The position numbers and the translations under genes are program-made. Positions 7,332 to 16,561 of a stretch of DNA of 64,000 nt are shown piece by piece. This DNA is from Epilithonimonas zeae (GTDB lineage Bacteria > Bacteroidota > Bacteroidia > Flavobacteriales > Weeksellaceae). Below the pieces are notes generated by a model, which worked only from the letters and a program-made list of their open reading frames with translations, was not told the origin of the DNA and made no database searches. The stretch is taken from assembly GCF_900141765.1 (NCBI RefSeq), contig NZ_FSRK01000003.1:248001-312000 (forward strand), given 5' to 3'. Every line of letters begins with the position of its first letter. The stretch's first letter is position 1.

Positions 7332-8623
7332 TGAAGCAGTACAAATGTCCAAATATCAAAGACTGGAAATCACTTTGCGAAAGGCCTTTGCAAAATCAGG
7401 AAAATCTTTCTGAGCAAGTGAAATCTATTTTTGATGAAGTTAAAATTAATGGCAATAAAGCGTTGAAAATCTTCACAGAAAAATTTGACGACGTTATTTT
7501 AAATGACTTCAAAGTTTCACAATCAGAAACCGATGAAGCGAAAAATTTAGTTTCCGGTGAATTAAAATCAGTGATAAAAACTGCTTCCGAAAATATCCGA
7601 AAATTCCATACTTCTCAACAAGAAGAAAAAAAAATCATTGAAACAACGGAAGGTGTTTTTTGTTGGCGAGAAAATCGGGCGATTGAAAACATCGGAATTT
7701 ACATTCCTGGAGGAACTGCGCCTTTGTTTTCAACAGTTTTGATGTTGGGAATTCCCGCAAACATCGCAGGTTGTAAAAATATTGCGCTTTGTTCGCCTCC
7801 AGATAAAGATGGAAAAATCAATCCAGCGATTTTGTTCACCGCTGACTTGGTTGGAATTAAAAACATTTTCAAAGTCGGTGGAAGCCAAGCGATTGCAGGT
7901 CTGACATTTGGAACAGAAACCATTCCGAAAGTTGATAAGATTTTCGGACCAGGAAATCAATACGTGACTTTTGCGAAACAATTGGCTCTTAATTATAATA
8001 TTGCCATAGACATTCCAGCTGGTCCAAGTGAAGTTTTAGTCATTGCAGATGAAAGTTCAATTCCTGAGTTTGTAGCGTCGGATTTACTTTCTCAAGCCGA
8101 ACACGGAATAGATTCCCAAGTTATTTTATTGAGTAATTCTGAAAGAGTAATTAATGAAATTAATATTGAAATCGAAAGACAACTAAAAGAATTACCGCGT
8201 AACGAAATTGCTAAAATCGCATTGCAAAACAGCAAATCAATTTTGCTCAATTCTATTGATGAAGCCATTGATTTTTCTAATTTTTATGCGCCTGAACATT
8301 TGATTTTGTCAATCGAAAATGCTGAAAATTTTACTGATAAAATTATAAACGCAGGTTCAGTTTTTCTAGGAAATTACAGTCCGGAAAGTGCAGGCGATTA
8401 CGCTTCCGGAACCAATCACACTTTGCCAACAAACGGTTTTGCGAAAAATTATAGTGGCGTTTCTCTGGATAGTTTTGTGAAGAAAATCACATTCCAAAAT
8501 ATCACGAAGAACGGAATTAAAAACATCGGAAAAACCATCGAACTAATGGCGGAAGCAGAAGAATTAATGGCTCACAAAAATGCAGTTTCTGTCAGATTAA
8601 AATATTTAGAAAATGAAAATTGA
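7328..8623 (+). CDS. hisD: Histidinol dehydrogenase
   Basis: A 431-residue Zn enzyme that oxidises L-histidinol to histidine in two NAD+-dependent steps. Diagnostic segments are IYIPGGTAPLFSTVLMLGIPA, VGGSQAIAGLTFGTETIPKVDKIFGPGNQYV, DIPAGPSEVLVIAD, and LLSQAEHGIDSQ, which carries Zn-binding and catalytic residues. Later, FYAPEHLIL and the AGDYASGTNHTLPT region supply further active-site residues. The length is that of bacterial HisD. The start overlaps hisG by 4 bases (ATGA) and the end overlaps hisC by 11 bases, consistent with translational coupling. Confidence 0.97.
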   Translation: MMKQYKCPNIKDWKSLCERPLQNQENLSEQVKSIFDEVKINGNKALKIFTEKFDDVILNDFKVSQSETDEAKNLVSGELKSVIKTASENIRKFHTSQQEEKKIIETTEGVFCWRENRAIENIGIYIPGGTAPLFSTVLMLGIPANIAGCKNIALCSPPDKDGKINPAILFTADLVGIKNIFKVGGSQAIAGLTFGTETIPKVDKIFGPGNQYVTFAKQLALNYNIAIDIPAGPSEVLVIADESSIPEFVASDLLSQAEHGIDSQVILLSNSERVINEINIEIERQLKELPRNEIAKIALQNSKSILLNSIDEAIDFSNFYAPEHLILSIENAENFTDKIINAGSVFLGNYSPESAGDYASGTNHTLPTNGFAKNYSGVSLDSFVKKITFQNITKNGIKNIGKTIELMAEAEELMAHKNAVSVRLKYLENEN

Positions 8624-9644
8624 TATTCAAAAATTGGTCAGAAAAAACATTCTGAATCTCAAACCATATTCTTCCGCAAGAGATGAATTTGAAGGTGAGA
8701 ACGGCATTTTTCTGGATGCCAACGAAAATCCTTTCGGAGTATTGAACCGTTATCCCGACCCATATCAAAAGAGAATTAAGCAAAAATTGAGTGTAATTAA
8801 TCAGATTTCTGCTGACAATATTTTCTTAGGAAACGGAAGCGATGAAGTGATTGACTTAGCTTTCAGAATATTTTGTGAGCCTGGAGAAGATAAGGTTTTG
8901 ACGTTTTCGCCAACTTATGGAATGTATGAAGTTTCGGCCAATATTAATGACGTAGAATTAATCAATCTTGATTTGAATAACAATTTTCAAATCAATTTGG
9001 AAACTTTTAAACCTTATCTAAATGACGAAAATCTAAAAATTATCTTCATCTGTTCGCCAAATAATCCGACAGGAAATTCCATTCAAAATATAGAATACAT
9101 TCTAGAAAATTTTAACGGAATTATCTTTATCGATGAAGCTTACATTGATTTCAGTCCGGAAGAAAGTTTCAAAAATAAAATTAAAAAATATCCGAATCTG
9201 ATTGTCAGTCAAACCTTCAGCAAAGCTTGGGGAATGGCTTCTGTGCGGGTTGGAATTGCTTACGCATCGGAAGAAATTATCAAATTTTACAATAAGACAA
9301 AACCACCTTATAACATCAGCCAACTCAATCAAAATGAAGTTCTAAATGCTTTGAATGACGAAAATATCAGACTCGTTCAAGATGATATCAAACTGATTTT
9401 AAATGAGAAAAAGCTTCTGATTCAAAGTTTAAAAGAATTGAAATTGGTTAAGAAAATATTTCCTTCAGACGCCAATTTCATTTTAATAGAAGTTGAAAAT
9501 GCAGATTTGATTTATCAAAAATTAGTCGAAGAGAATGTGATTGTCAGAAACCGAAATTCAGTTATCAAAAACTGCCTAAGAGTTACAGTTGGTTCTCCTG
9601 AAGAAAATTTGAAATTAATAGAAACCTTAAAATCAATTATTTAA
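8613..9644 (+). CDS. hisC: Histidinol-phosphate aminotransferase
   Basis: A 343-residue class I/II PLP enzyme converting imidazole-acetol phosphate to histidinol phosphate. Visible motifs are LDANENPFG near the N-terminus, [20 protein letters not shown] (PLP-binding Asn), FIDEAYIDF, and the Schiff-base lysine K204 in [16 protein letters not shown], followed by the substrate-phosphate Arg. It overlaps hisD by 11 bases and is separated from hisB by one base. Confidence 0.96.
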   Translation: MKIDIQKLVRKNILNLKPYSSARDEFEGENGIFLDANENPFGVLNRYPDPYQKRIKQKLSVINQISADNIFLGNGSDEVIDLAFRIFCEPGEDKVLTFSPTYGMYEVSANINDVELINLDLNNNFQINLETFKPYLNDENLKIIFICSPNNPTGNSIQNIEYILENFNGIIFIDEAYIDFSPEESFKNKIKKYPNLIVSQTFSKAWGMASVRVGIAYASEEIIKFYNKTKPPYNISQLNQNEVLNALNDENIRLVQDDIKLILNEKKLLIQSLKELKLVKKIFPSDANFILIEVENADLIYQKLVEENVIVRNRNSVIKNCLRVTVGSPEENLKLIETLKSII

Positions 9645-9645
9645 A

Positions 9646-10779
9646 ATGAAAAAATTATTATTTATAGATAGAGACGGCACTTTGGTTCTTGAGCCAGAAG
9701 ACTATCAAGTTGATTCTTTTCAAAAACTAAAATTCTATCCGCAAGTTTTCACTTATCTTTCAAAAATTGCCAAAGAACTGGATTACGAATTGGTAATTGT
9801 GACGAATCAGGATGGTTTGGGAACAGATTCTCATCCCGAAGAAAACTTTTGGACGATTCAGAATTTCATTATCGAAACATTTGAAAGTCAAGACATCAAG
9901 TTCGAAGATATTTTCATTGATAAAACATTCGCCAAAGACAATGCGTCAACCAGAAAACCTAACACCGGACTTTTGACCAAATATTTTAATAAAGAAATTT
10001 ACGACCTAGAAAACTCCTTCGTCATCGGCGACAGAATTACCGATGTGAAGTTGGCAAAAAACCTCAATTCAAAAGCAATTTTTATTAATACTAATGAGAA
10101 TCTTGGTGCCGATGAGATTTTAGAGAACGATGATTTAGAAAACGTAATTGGTTTAAAAACTACTTCCTGGAAAGAAATATACGAATTCCTAAAACTCGAA
10201 AACAGAACTTCCGAAATTATCAGAAATACCAACGAAACCAAAATCAAAATCAACCTAAACCTCGATGGAACCGGAAAATCCAACATCGAAACAGGAATTC
10301 CGTTTTTCAATCATATGCTCGACCAGATTGCGAAACACGGTCAAATGGATTTGGAAATTAACGTCGATGGCGATTTGGAAGTGGACGAACATCACACGAT
10401 TGAAGACACCGGAATTGCCCTCGGAGAAGCTTTTTATCAAGCTTTAGGAAACAAATTGGGAATCGAACGTTATGCTTTTGTTTTGCCTATGGACGATTGT
10501 CTGGCACAGGTTGCATTGGATTTTGGAGGACGAAATTGGATTGTTTGGGAAGCCGATTTCAAACGTGAAATGATTGGGAAAATGCCCACCGAAATGTTCT
10601 TTCATTTCTTCAAATCCTTCTCCGATTCGGCCAGAGCAAACCTCAATATCAAAGCGGAAGGCAACAATGAGCATCACAAGATAGAATCGATTTTCAAGGC
10701 GTTCGCAAAATGTCTGAAGTTCGCTGTAAAACGAGATTCGGAAAAAATGATTTTACCATCTACAAAAGGAACGCTTTAA
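9646..10779 (+). CDS. hisB: Bifunctional histidinol-phosphatase / imidazoleglycerol-phosphate dehydratase
   Basis: A 377-residue fusion. Residues 1 to about 165 form a HAD phosphatase with catalytic D8 and D10 ([16 protein letters not shown]) and [16 protein letters not shown]. From about residue 188 the IGP dehydratase follows, with the Mn-binding His/Glu motifs [28 protein letters not shown] and [15 protein letters not shown]. The phosphatase domain follows E. coli HisB in kind and order. It catalyses steps 6 and 8 of the pathway. The fusion is usual in Bacteroidetes and gammaproteobacteria. Confidence 0.96.
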   Translation: MKKLLFIDRDGTLVLEPEDYQVDSFQKLKFYPQVFTYLSKIAKELDYELVIVTNQDGLGTDSHPEENFWTIQNFIIETFESQDIKFEDIFIDKTFAKDNASTRKPNTGLLTKYFNKEIYDLENSFVIGDRITDVKLAKNLNSKAIFINTNENLGADEILENDDLENVIGLKTTSWKEIYEFLKLENRTSEIIRNTNETKIKINLNLDGTGKSNIETGIPFFNHMLDQIAKHGQMDLEINVDGDLEVDEHHTIEDTGIALGEAFYQALGNKLGIERYAFVLPMDDCLAQVALDFGGRNWIVWEADFKREMIGKMPTEMFFHFFKSFSDSARANLNIKAEGNNEHHKIESIFKAFAKCLKFAVKRDSEKMILPSTKGTL

Positions 10780-10808
10780 TTGTTAATTATAATGATGAAT
10801 TATTAATT

Positions 10809-11390
10809 ATGAAAACAGTGATTATAGATTACAAGGCTGGAAATGTGCAAAGTCTGCTGTTTGCAATTGAAAGATTAGGATTTTCGGCGAAACTCACGAG
10901 TAATCCAGATGAAATTTCCAGTGCGGACAAAGTCATTTTTCCGGGTGTTGGCGAAGCGTCTTTTGCGATGAATTCTTTGCGGGAAACTCAGCTCGACTTG
11001 CTAATTCCGAAACTGAAACAACCACTTTTAGGAATTTGTCTCGGGATGCAATTGCTTTGCAAAGATTCGGAAGAAGGCGATACGAAAGCTTTGGGAATTT
11101 TCGACGTTTCAGTTACAAAATTTCCGGATTCGGTTTTGGCTCCGCAGATTGGCTGGAATCAGATTTACGATTTGAAATCGGATTTGTTCAAAGGAATTCA
11201 GGAGCAGACCTATACGTATCTTGTTCACAGTTACTATGTTGCGAAAAACAAAAACACGATTGCGACCACAGATTATTCCGAAGCTTACAGTACTGCTTTG
11301 CAGGAAGACAACTTTTTCGGCGTTCAGTTTCATCCTGAGAAAAGTGGAATTTTAGGAAGCAAAATATTAGATAACTTTTTAAAATTATGA
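10809..11390 (+). CDS. hisH: Imidazole glycerol phosphate synthase, glutaminase subunit
   Basis: A 193-residue class I glutamine amidotransferase that supplies ammonia to HisF. The nucleophile is C77 in LLGICLGMQLL, and the catalytic His-Glu pair lies in GVQFHPEKSG near the C-terminus. The start is the ATG at 10809 (MKTVIIDYKAGN), which begins the first beta strand. An in-frame ATG 99 bases upstream overlaps hisB and adds sequence unlike the family. It follows hisB after 29 bases. An inverted-repeat element separates it from hisA. Confidence 0.96.
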   Translation: MKTVIIDYKAGNVQSLLFAIERLGFSAKLTSNPDEISSADKVIFPGVGEASFAMNSLRETQLDLLIPKLKQPLLGICLGMQLLCKDSEEGDTKALGIFDVSVTKFPDSVLAPQIGWNQIYDLKSDLFKGIQEQTYTYLVHSYYVAKNKNTIATTDYSEAYSTALQEDNFFGVQFHPEKSGILGSKILDNFLKL

Positions 11391-11397
11391 CTATTTC

Positions 11398-11524
11398 AAC
11401 CACAAAAGATACAAAAGGAAAGATTGAAAAATAATGCTTTTCAAAAGAGAACAAAATTTCACGTATGCCTTTTTTGAACTTTTGAATGACTAAAAAAGTA
11501 AAAATCTTTGTGACTTTTGTGGTT
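11398..11524. repeat. REP-like inverted repeat inside the his operon
   Basis: AACCACAAAAG (11398-11408) is the exact inverse of CTTTTGTGGTT (11514-11524). The intervening sequence also partly pairs (ACAAAAG... / ...CTTTGTG). It occupies most of the 162-base hisH-hisA gap, in an operon whose other genes overlap or nearly abut. It resembles the CACAAAGG/CCTTTGTG elements common in flavobacterial spacers. Confidence 0.6.
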
Positions 11525-11552
11525 AGAATTTTATAAAAAATCAAAATAGAAA

Positions 11553-12269
11553 ATGAAAATCATCCCAGCAATAGACATCATCAACGGAGAGTGCGTTCGG
11601 CTTTCCAAAGGCGATTACAGTCAGAAAACGATTTATAGTTCCAATGTGTTGGACGTTGCCAAAAACTTTGAAGCCAACGGAATCGAGTTTCTGCATTTGG
11701 TAGATTTGGATGGTGCAAAACAAAATCAAATCATCAATTATAAAATCTTAGAACAGATTGCCAATGAAACCAATCTAATCATCGATTTCGGTGGTGGTTT
11801 AAAATCTGAAAAAGATATTAAAATCGCTTTTGAAAGTGGTGCAAAGCAAGTGACCTTGGGAAGTATTGCTGTCAAAAATCCTGAATTATTTTTAAAATCT
11901 TTAGAAAAATATGGTGCAGAAAAAATTATTTTGGGAGCAGATGCAAGGAAAGAAAAAATTGCAGTTTCTGGTTGGTTAGAAGAAAGCGAAACCAATATTT
12001 ATGATTTCATCAAAGAAAAAATGGAATCTGGAATCCAATATGTTATCTCGACAGACATCGATAAAGACGGAATGTTGGAAGGTCCTTCTTTCGAATTGTA
12101 TCAAAAAATAATTTCTCAAAACCCTGAAATCAAATTGATTGCTTCGGGTGGAATTACTTCTACTAATGATTTAGTTCAATTAAAATCATTAGGTTGCGAA
12201 GGCGCAATCATCGGGAAAGCTTTGTATGAAAACAGAATTACGTTCAACGATTTAAAACCATTTCTCTAA
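11553..12269 (+). CDS. hisA: ProFAR isomerase
   Basis: 1-(5-phosphoribosyl)-5-[(5-phosphoribosylamino)methylideneamino]imidazole-4-carboxamide isomerase, 238 residues, a half-repeat TIM barrel. The catalytic Asp is D8 in [20 protein letters not shown]. The phosphate-binding glycine motifs are [14 protein letters not shown] and [13 protein letters not shown], and the second-half catalytic region is [16 protein letters not shown]. Its stop shares a base with the hisF start (ATG at 12269). Length is normal. Confidence 0.96.
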   Translation: MKIIPAIDIINGECVRLSKGDYSQKTIYSSNVLDVAKNFEANGIEFLHLVDLDGAKQNQIINYKILEQIANETNLIIDFGGGLKSEKDIKIAFESGAKQVTLGSIAVKNPELFLKSLEKYGAEKIILGADARKEKIAVSGWLEESETNIYDFIKEKMESGIQYVISTDIDKDGMLEGPSFELYQKIISQNPEIKLIASGGITSTNDLVQLKSLGCEGAIIGKALYENRITFNDLKPFL

Positions 12270-13021
12270 TGTTAGCAAAAAGAATCATTCCGTGTCTTGA
12301 CATCAAGAACGGAGAAACAGTAAAAGGCGTTAATTTTTTGGATTTGAAAGAAGTCGGAAATCCTGTGGAAATGGCCATCAAATATTCTCATCAAGGCGCA
12401 GATGAATTGGTTTTTTTGGATATTTCTGCAACCGAAGAACGTCGAAAAACGTTGATTCCGTTGGTGAGAGATATTGCGAAACACATCAATATTCCGTTTA
12501 CGGTTGGAGGCGGAATCAATGCTTTGGAAAATGTGGAAGAACTTTTGAAAAATGGTGCGGACAAAATTACAATCAATTCGGCAGCGTTGTCCAATCCAAA
12601 TTTGATTACCGAAGTTGCCAAACGCTTTGGTTCACAATGTATGGTTTTGGCAATCGACACCAAATTTGTAGAAAATCAACACAAAGTTTTCAGCAACGGC
12701 GGGAAAATAGGGACTGATAAAGAATTGTTTTCTTGGGCAAAAGAAGTGGAAAATCTTGGCGCCGGCGAAATCCTCTTAACCTCTATGAATACAGACGGAA
12801 CAAAATCCGGATTCGCTATCGACATTACCCAACAGCTTTCGGAATTGGTGAATATTCCTGTAATTGCTTCGGGTGGTGCTGGAACGATGCAACATTTTGA
12901 AGACATTTTCACAGAAACCAAAGCAACTGGAGCTCTAGCGGCGAGTATTTTTCATTTCAATGAAATCGGAATTCCGGAACTTAAAAATTATTTAAAATCT
13001 AAAAATCTACCCATACGATGA
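12269..13021 (+). CDS. hisF: Imidazole glycerol phosphate synthase, cyclase subunit
   Basis: A 250-residue TIM barrel that uses ammonia channelled from HisH to make imidazole glycerol phosphate and AICAR. Both catalytic aspartates are at their canonical positions: D11 ([15 protein letters not shown]) and D130 (MVLAIDTKF). Phosphate-binding motifs [12 protein letters not shown] and [13 protein letters not shown] are present. It overlaps hisA by one base and hisIE by four. Confidence 0.97.
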   Translation: MLAKRIIPCLDIKNGETVKGVNFLDLKEVGNPVEMAIKYSHQGADELVFLDISATEERRKTLIPLVRDIAKHINIPFTVGGGINALENVEELLKNGADKITINSAALSNPNLITEVAKRFGSQCMVLAIDTKFVENQHKVFSNGGKIGTDKELFSWAKEVENLGAGEILLTSMNTDGTKSGFAIDITQQLSELVNIPVIASGGAGTMQHFEDIFTETKATGALAASIFHFNEIGIPELKNYLKSKNLPIR

Positions 13022-13605
13022 CTATAAAATTTGACAACAATACAGGCTTGGTTCCCGTCATCATTCAGGATTATCTCAATCTGAAAGTTCTGATGCTCGG
13101 TTATATGAATCAGGAAGCTCTCGACAAAACTCTGCTGGAAAAGAAAGTCACATTTTTCTCCCGTTCCAAAAACAGACTTTGGACAAAAGGTGAAACTTCT
13201 GGAAACTTTCTTGAATTAGTTGATTGGAAAATCGATTGTGACCAAGATACGATTTTGATTAAAGCAAAACCTTTCGGACCAACTTGTCACAACGGAACAA
13301 CGACTTGCTTTGCAGAAGAAACCGACAAGGGGTTTCTGTACGAACTGCAGCAAACTATTTCTAAAAAAATAGATAATGACGATTCGAAATCGTACACCAA
13401 TGAACTTTACAAAAGAGGCATCAACAAAGTGGCTCAAAAAGTGGGTGAAGAAGCTGTAGAACTCGTCATAGAAGCCAAAGACAACAACGATGAACTTTTC
13501 CTTAATGAAGCTTCGGATTTACTTTATCACTATTTGATTTTGCTGAAGGCTAAAGGTTTTACGATTGAAGATGTTGAGAAAGTTTTAAAATCCAGAAGTA
13601 AATAA
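13018..13605 (+). CDS. hisIE: Bifunctional phosphoribosyl-AMP cyclohydrolase / phosphoribosyl-ATP pyrophosphatase
   Basis: A 195-residue fusion. The HisI domain (about 1-105) shows [34 protein letters not shown] and CDQDTILI...[12 protein letters not shown] with the Zn-binding Cys/His. The HisE domain (about 108-195) has the MazG-like helices with [14 protein letters not shown] and [17 protein letters not shown]. It performs steps 2 and 3, although it is the last gene of the operon. The operon ends in the terminator at 13609. Confidence 0.96.
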   Translation: MTIKFDNNTGLVPVIIQDYLNLKVLMLGYMNQEALDKTLLEKKVTFFSRSKNRLWTKGETSGNFLELVDWKIDCDQDTILIKAKPFGPTCHNGTTTCFAEETDKGFLYELQQTISKKIDNDDSKSYTNELYKRGINKVAQKVGEEAVELVIEAKDNNDELFLNEASDLLYHYLILLKAKGFTIEDVEKVLKSRSK

Positions 13606-13608
13606 AAA

Positions 13609-13631
13609 AATCCAGCCGTTGCTGGATTTTC
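13609..13631. terminator. Terminator of the his operon (bidirectional)
   Basis: Perfect 8-bp stem AATCCAGC (13609-13616)/GCTGGATT (13621-13628), loop CGTT, T-rich on the plus side and A-rich before the stem. It can serve both hisIE and the convergent amidase remnant. Confidence 0.75.
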
Positions 13632-13656
13632 TTTAGGTTGAATTTTCTGATTTGAA

Positions 13657-14168
13657 TTAATTCTCATCAATAAATTTCAATATTTTTTCTGCTGTTTCGG
13701 TTTGTCCTTTTTCGCTGGCGAGATAATTTCTTTCGTTTGGATTATTCATAAAACCTAATTCCAATAGGATTGTTGGCGTTTTAGATTCTCTCAGAATGTG
13801 CAGATTTCCAGTTCTGATTTTAGAATTTTGAAACTTTTCGGAAAACTTGGTTGCCAACTTTTTTGAAACTTCATTGTCTTGAGGAAAAACTTCCACTCCT
13901 TTACTATCTGTGGTTTCTCTTGGCGAATTGTTGATGTGCAGAGAAATTGCATAATCGGGCTTCAATTCATTGATTTTTCCCGTTCTGTCGGTCAATTTTG
14001 GGAAGCTGTCATCGTCTCTTGTCAATACAATTTCGAGATTTTGATTTTGATTTAAGGCTTTTATTTTCTTGGCAATGTTGAGGACAACTACTTTTTTTCT
14101 CTTGAAATGTTGAAAGACAGCAAAACTCCAAGCGCAACTACGCTGATAATTCTCAATAGATTCCTCAT
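13657..14168 (-). pseudogene. N-acetylmuramoyl-L-alanine amidase (Amidase_3), deleted and out of frame
   Basis: The minus strand has an ATG at 14168 opening a signal peptide (MRNLLRIISVVALGVLLSFN) that runs into a stop after 26 codons at an A7 tract. In the neighbouring frame the amidase continues without a start: VVVLNIAKKIKALNQNQNLEIVLTRDDD, then YAISLHINNS, GNLHILRESKTPTILLELGFMNNPNE. The family's first zinc-ligand block (DAGHGG...E), normally between signal peptide and VLNIAKK, is missing altogether. The third His (SLHIN) and the catalytic Glu (LLELGF) remain. Both an internal deletion and a frameshift are therefore needed to explain it. Assembly error is the main alternative. Confidence 0.7.
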
Positions 14169-14257
14169 AATTAATTGTTTTGATTGTTATTAATAAAACA
14201 AATAACGAAAAATTTAACCAAAATTTGAGTTAAAGCTTTTATAAAAAATGTTAAGAC

Positions 14258-14908
14258 TTAAGGCGCCAATCTGGAGATTTTCCAATCAAAATCTTTTGTC
14301 AACGAGTAAATAATCCTATCGTGAAGACGGTTTGGACGACCTTGCCAAAATTCTATTTCGTAAGGTTTTGCGATGTAGCCACCCCAGTTTTCGGGTCTTG
14401 GAACTTCTTTGTTTTCAAATTCTTTTTCGAGGTCTTTCAATTTATTTTCTAGGAAATTTCGGTTGGGAATTTCCTGACTTTGAGGTGAAACTGCAGCGCC
14501 TAACTGGCTTCCTTTTGGTCTCGAATGAAAATAGCCGTCGCTAAGATTTTCTGCAATTCGCTCAATATTGGCTTTGATGATGATTTGTCTTTCCAGACTT
14601 GGCCAGAAAAAGCTGAGACAAGCCTTTTGTGTTCTCTCAAGCGATTTTCCTTTTCGGCTGTCGTAATTGGTGTAAAAAACAAAGCCTTCCCAATTGTACG
14701 ATTTTAGCAAAACCATTCTAGTTCTGGGGCATCCGTCTTCTTCGACGGTGGAAATTGCCATTGCATTAGCTTCGGAAACTTGTGGATTTTCTTCGGCATC
14801 CAGAAACCAGTTGCGGAATTGTTCGATGGGGTTTTCTTTGATCGCGGTTTCGATGAGTTGGGATTTATCGTAAACTTTTCTTTTATCGTGGAGGTTTTCG
14901 TTGTTCAT
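14258..14908 (-). CDS. pdxH: Pyridoxamine 5'-phosphate oxidase
   Basis: A 216-residue FMN enzyme that oxidises PNP and PMP to PLP. Visible motifs: NPIEQFRNWFLDAEE, AMAISTVEEDGCPRTRMVLLKSYNWEGFVFYTNYDSRKGKSLE (FMN-binding Arg, Lys), FWPSLERQIIIKANIERI, HSRPKGSQLGAAVSPQSQ, and the C-terminal WQGRPNRLHDRIIY...WKISRLAP, which is nearly universal in PdxH. I chose the ATG at 14908 (MNNENLHDKRKVYD); an upstream in-frame ATG at 14959 adds residues not typical of the family. Its PLP product is needed by the aminotransferases nearby. Confidence 0.95.
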   Translation of the reverse strand: MNNENLHDKRKVYDKSQLIETAIKENPIEQFRNWFLDAEENPQVSEANAMAISTVEEDGCPRTRMVLLKSYNWEGFVFYTNYDSRKGKSLERTQKACLSFFWPSLERQIIIKANIERIAENLSDGYFHSRPKGSQLGAAVSPQSQEIPNRNFLENKLKDLEKEFENKEVPRPENWGGYIAKPYEIEFWQGRPNRLHDRIIYSLTKDFDWKISRLAP

Positions 14909-14940
14909 TTTATGATTGAGATATTTTAATATTGAATCTT

Positions 14941-15003
14941 TTAAACGCAAAGTTCGCAAAGATTTTTGATTTTAGGAGCCGCAAAGACGCTTCGCTCATC
15001 AAT
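14941..15003. repeat. R4 interspersed element, copy a
   Basis: AACGCAAAGTTCGCAAAGATTTTTGA ... GCAAAGACGCTTCGCTCA (long blocks abbreviated here by function: a CGCAAAG direct repeat followed by GCTTCGCTCA). It is shared with 36714-36776. It sits upstream of pdxH and next to R1 copy C. Confidence 0.6.
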
Positions 15004-15063
15004 GAAAAACTAAATTAAATGTTGACGTTGGATTCTTTGACAAATTTTTCTTTTTTGCGAAGC

Positions 15064-15146
15064 GCGCCCCGACTTGAACGGAGCTCATTTTTTGTGGATG
15101 GAAAAGCGATGGCAAAATAGAGGGAGTGGAAGGCGGAAATAGGCGC
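15064..15146 (+). repeat. Interspersed structured repeat R1, copy C
   Basis: Outer stem GCGCC (15064-15068)/GGCGC (15142-15146), with constant blocks CCGACTTGAACGGAGCTC and GGGAGTGGAAGGCGGA. The extended 5' flank GCGAAGCGC is shared with copy A. It lies between pdxH and the YqgE gene, which are transcribed divergently. Confidence 0.8.
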
Positions 15147-15231
15147 CCAAAATATTCAATCCAACATAATTTTAACTTAATTTTCGCTCTAATTACTTTT
15201 TCAAAAAAATATTTTTTTATAGATTTGATAG

Positions 15232-15780
15232 ATGAATTACTCGTACAAAGGTAAAATTTTAATCTCAACGCCTGATATTTCCGGCGATATATTTTCGCGT
15301 TCTGTGGTGCTGATTATTGAGCATAACGAGAATGGTGCTTTTGGGCTGATTTTGAACAAAAAGAACAAAAATATGAGTTCCCGTCTGCTGAATATTTTCG
15401 GATTTCCAGTGGATTTGTATGAAGGCGGACCGGTGGAAAATGATAAGGCTTATTTTATCTTGAAAGGTCAAAAAATTACAGCGCAATTTTCGAAAATCAA
15501 TGATGACTTCTACATTACGGAAGATATTGATTCTGTAGTTTCGTCAATTGTTGATGGTTCTACAAATATTGAAGATATCAAAGTTTTTTCGGGATACTCT
15601 GGTTGGTCTCCATTGCAATTGGAAGGCGAAATCCAACGTAAGATGTGGACGATTGTAGATGTTTACAATTTGGATTATACACTTCCGAATGACCAGAATC
15701 TATGGAAAAATATTATGCAAAATCTGGGTGGCGAATTTTTGCTTTGGGCTAATGCGCCGGAGGATGTGAGTCTGAATTAA
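15232..15780 (+). CDS. YqgE/AlgH family protein
   Basis: A 182-residue protein covering the full YqgE/AlgH domain: GKILISTPDISGDIFSRSVVLIIEHNENGAFGLILNK at the N-terminus, YEGGPVENDKAYFIL in the centre, and VFSGYSGWSPLQLEGEIQRKMW later. Family members are cytoplasmic and of uncertain function. AlgH influences alginate production in Pseudomonas, but no general biochemical activity is established. No operon partner: pdxH is divergent and the next gene is convergent across a shared terminator. Confidence 0.92.
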   Translation: MNYSYKGKILISTPDISGDIFSRSVVLIIEHNENGAFGLILNKKNKNMSSRLLNIFGFPVDLYEGGPVENDKAYFILKGQKITAQFSKINDDFYITEDIDSVVSSIVDGSTNIEDIKVFSGYSGWSPLQLEGEIQRKMWTIVDVYNLDYTLPNDQNLWKNIMQNLGGEFLLWANAPEDVSLN

Positions 15781-15781
15781 A

Positions 15782-15803
15782 AAACAGGCTGTTGAGCCTG
15801 TTT
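15782..15803. terminator. Bidirectional terminator between the YqgE gene and the secreted unknown
   Basis: Nine-base perfect stem AAACAGGCT (15782-15790)/AGCCTGTTT (15795-15803), loop GTTG, immediately after the YqgE stop and before the stop of the convergent gene. Confidence 0.75.
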
Positions 15804-15806
15804 CGT

Positions 15807-16484
15807 TTATAAACTATTGAAGTAAGTAATAATTTTTTTAAGATCTTCTTCTTTGGAAAAATTAAGTTTGTTGTCTTTTATAAACTTATCAAATTCGGTT
15901 TTATTTAGAGAAAAATCATTTATGAATTCCTTCTGATTTTTTGGCAGTTTAGAAAAAGTATTATCTTTTTTAATCAAGTACACATCTTTTTCTTTTGCAT
16001 AATAATCATTGGCGTCTTTGCTATATGCATTGGGACTTTTTTCTCCTTTTAAAAGTTCAACTTTCTCTTTTTTAAACAATGAATATTTTGGATTATCAAC
16101 CAATAGCACTAAATATCCAAATCTGTTTTTGTTATCGTATGAATAATTAAGGCATTGATAAGTTTTTTTGAGCGCAGGAAAATCGATTTTCAAACCTTCT
16201 TCTTTATTGGTAAAATAAATGTCTTCGCCTTCTTTGAATTCCATTTCATCATCGTAGGCATTATATCTCAGGTTTTGTACATTTTTGCTATAACCTTCTA
16301 TGATTACTTTAGTAAAATCATTGCCATTGATATATGGCGTTCCATCTATTATTTTTTCTTTTGTAGAAGGCCTGTTACCTCTCATAAAAAAGTTACCCGT
16401 TGAAAAAGATATATTTTCATTTCCAGCCTGAGCAAATATTGTATCTGCTATTAATAAAAAAACTATTAAAATAAATTTATTCAT
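15807..16484 (-). CDS. Secreted protein of unknown function
   Basis: A 225-residue protein with a clear N-terminal signal peptide (MNKFILIVFLLIADTIFAQA, cleavage after the FAQA region). The rest is hydrophilic, Lys/Asp/Asn rich, with no motif I recognise and a helical, highly charged C-terminus (about 150-225). It lies downstream of the SusD/SusC genes on the same strand, separated by a hairpin at 16513-16535, so it may be expressed partly by read-through. It is not a recognised Sus lipoprotein: there is no lipobox cysteine. Confidence 0.6.
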   Translation of the reverse strand: MNKFILIVFLLIADTIFAQAGNENISFSTGNFFMRGNRPSTKEKIIDGTPYINGNDFTKVIIEGYSKNVQNLRYNAYDDEMEFKEGEDIYFTNKEEGLKIDFPALKKTYQCLNYSYDNKNRFGYLVLLVDNPKYSLFKKEKVELLKGEKSPNAYSKDANDYYAKEKDVYLIKKDNTFSKLPKNQKEFINDFSLNKTEFDKFIKDNKLNFSKEEDLKKIITYFNSL

Positions 16485-16512
16485 TGTTTTAGTTTTTAAA
16501 ATTTTAAAATTA

Positions 16513-16535
16513 GAAAGCCACTAATAGTGGCTTTC
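16513..16535 (-). terminator. Hairpin after the susCD pair
   Basis: Perfect 11-bp stem GAAAGCCACTA (16513-16523)/TAGTGGCTTTC (16525-16535) with a one-base formal loop. On the minus strand it is followed by a T-rich stretch without a clean U run. It probably attenuates or ends the susC-susD transcript. Confidence 0.55.
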
Positions 16536-16561
16536 TTGTTGAAAAAATTTGATGTGATATA

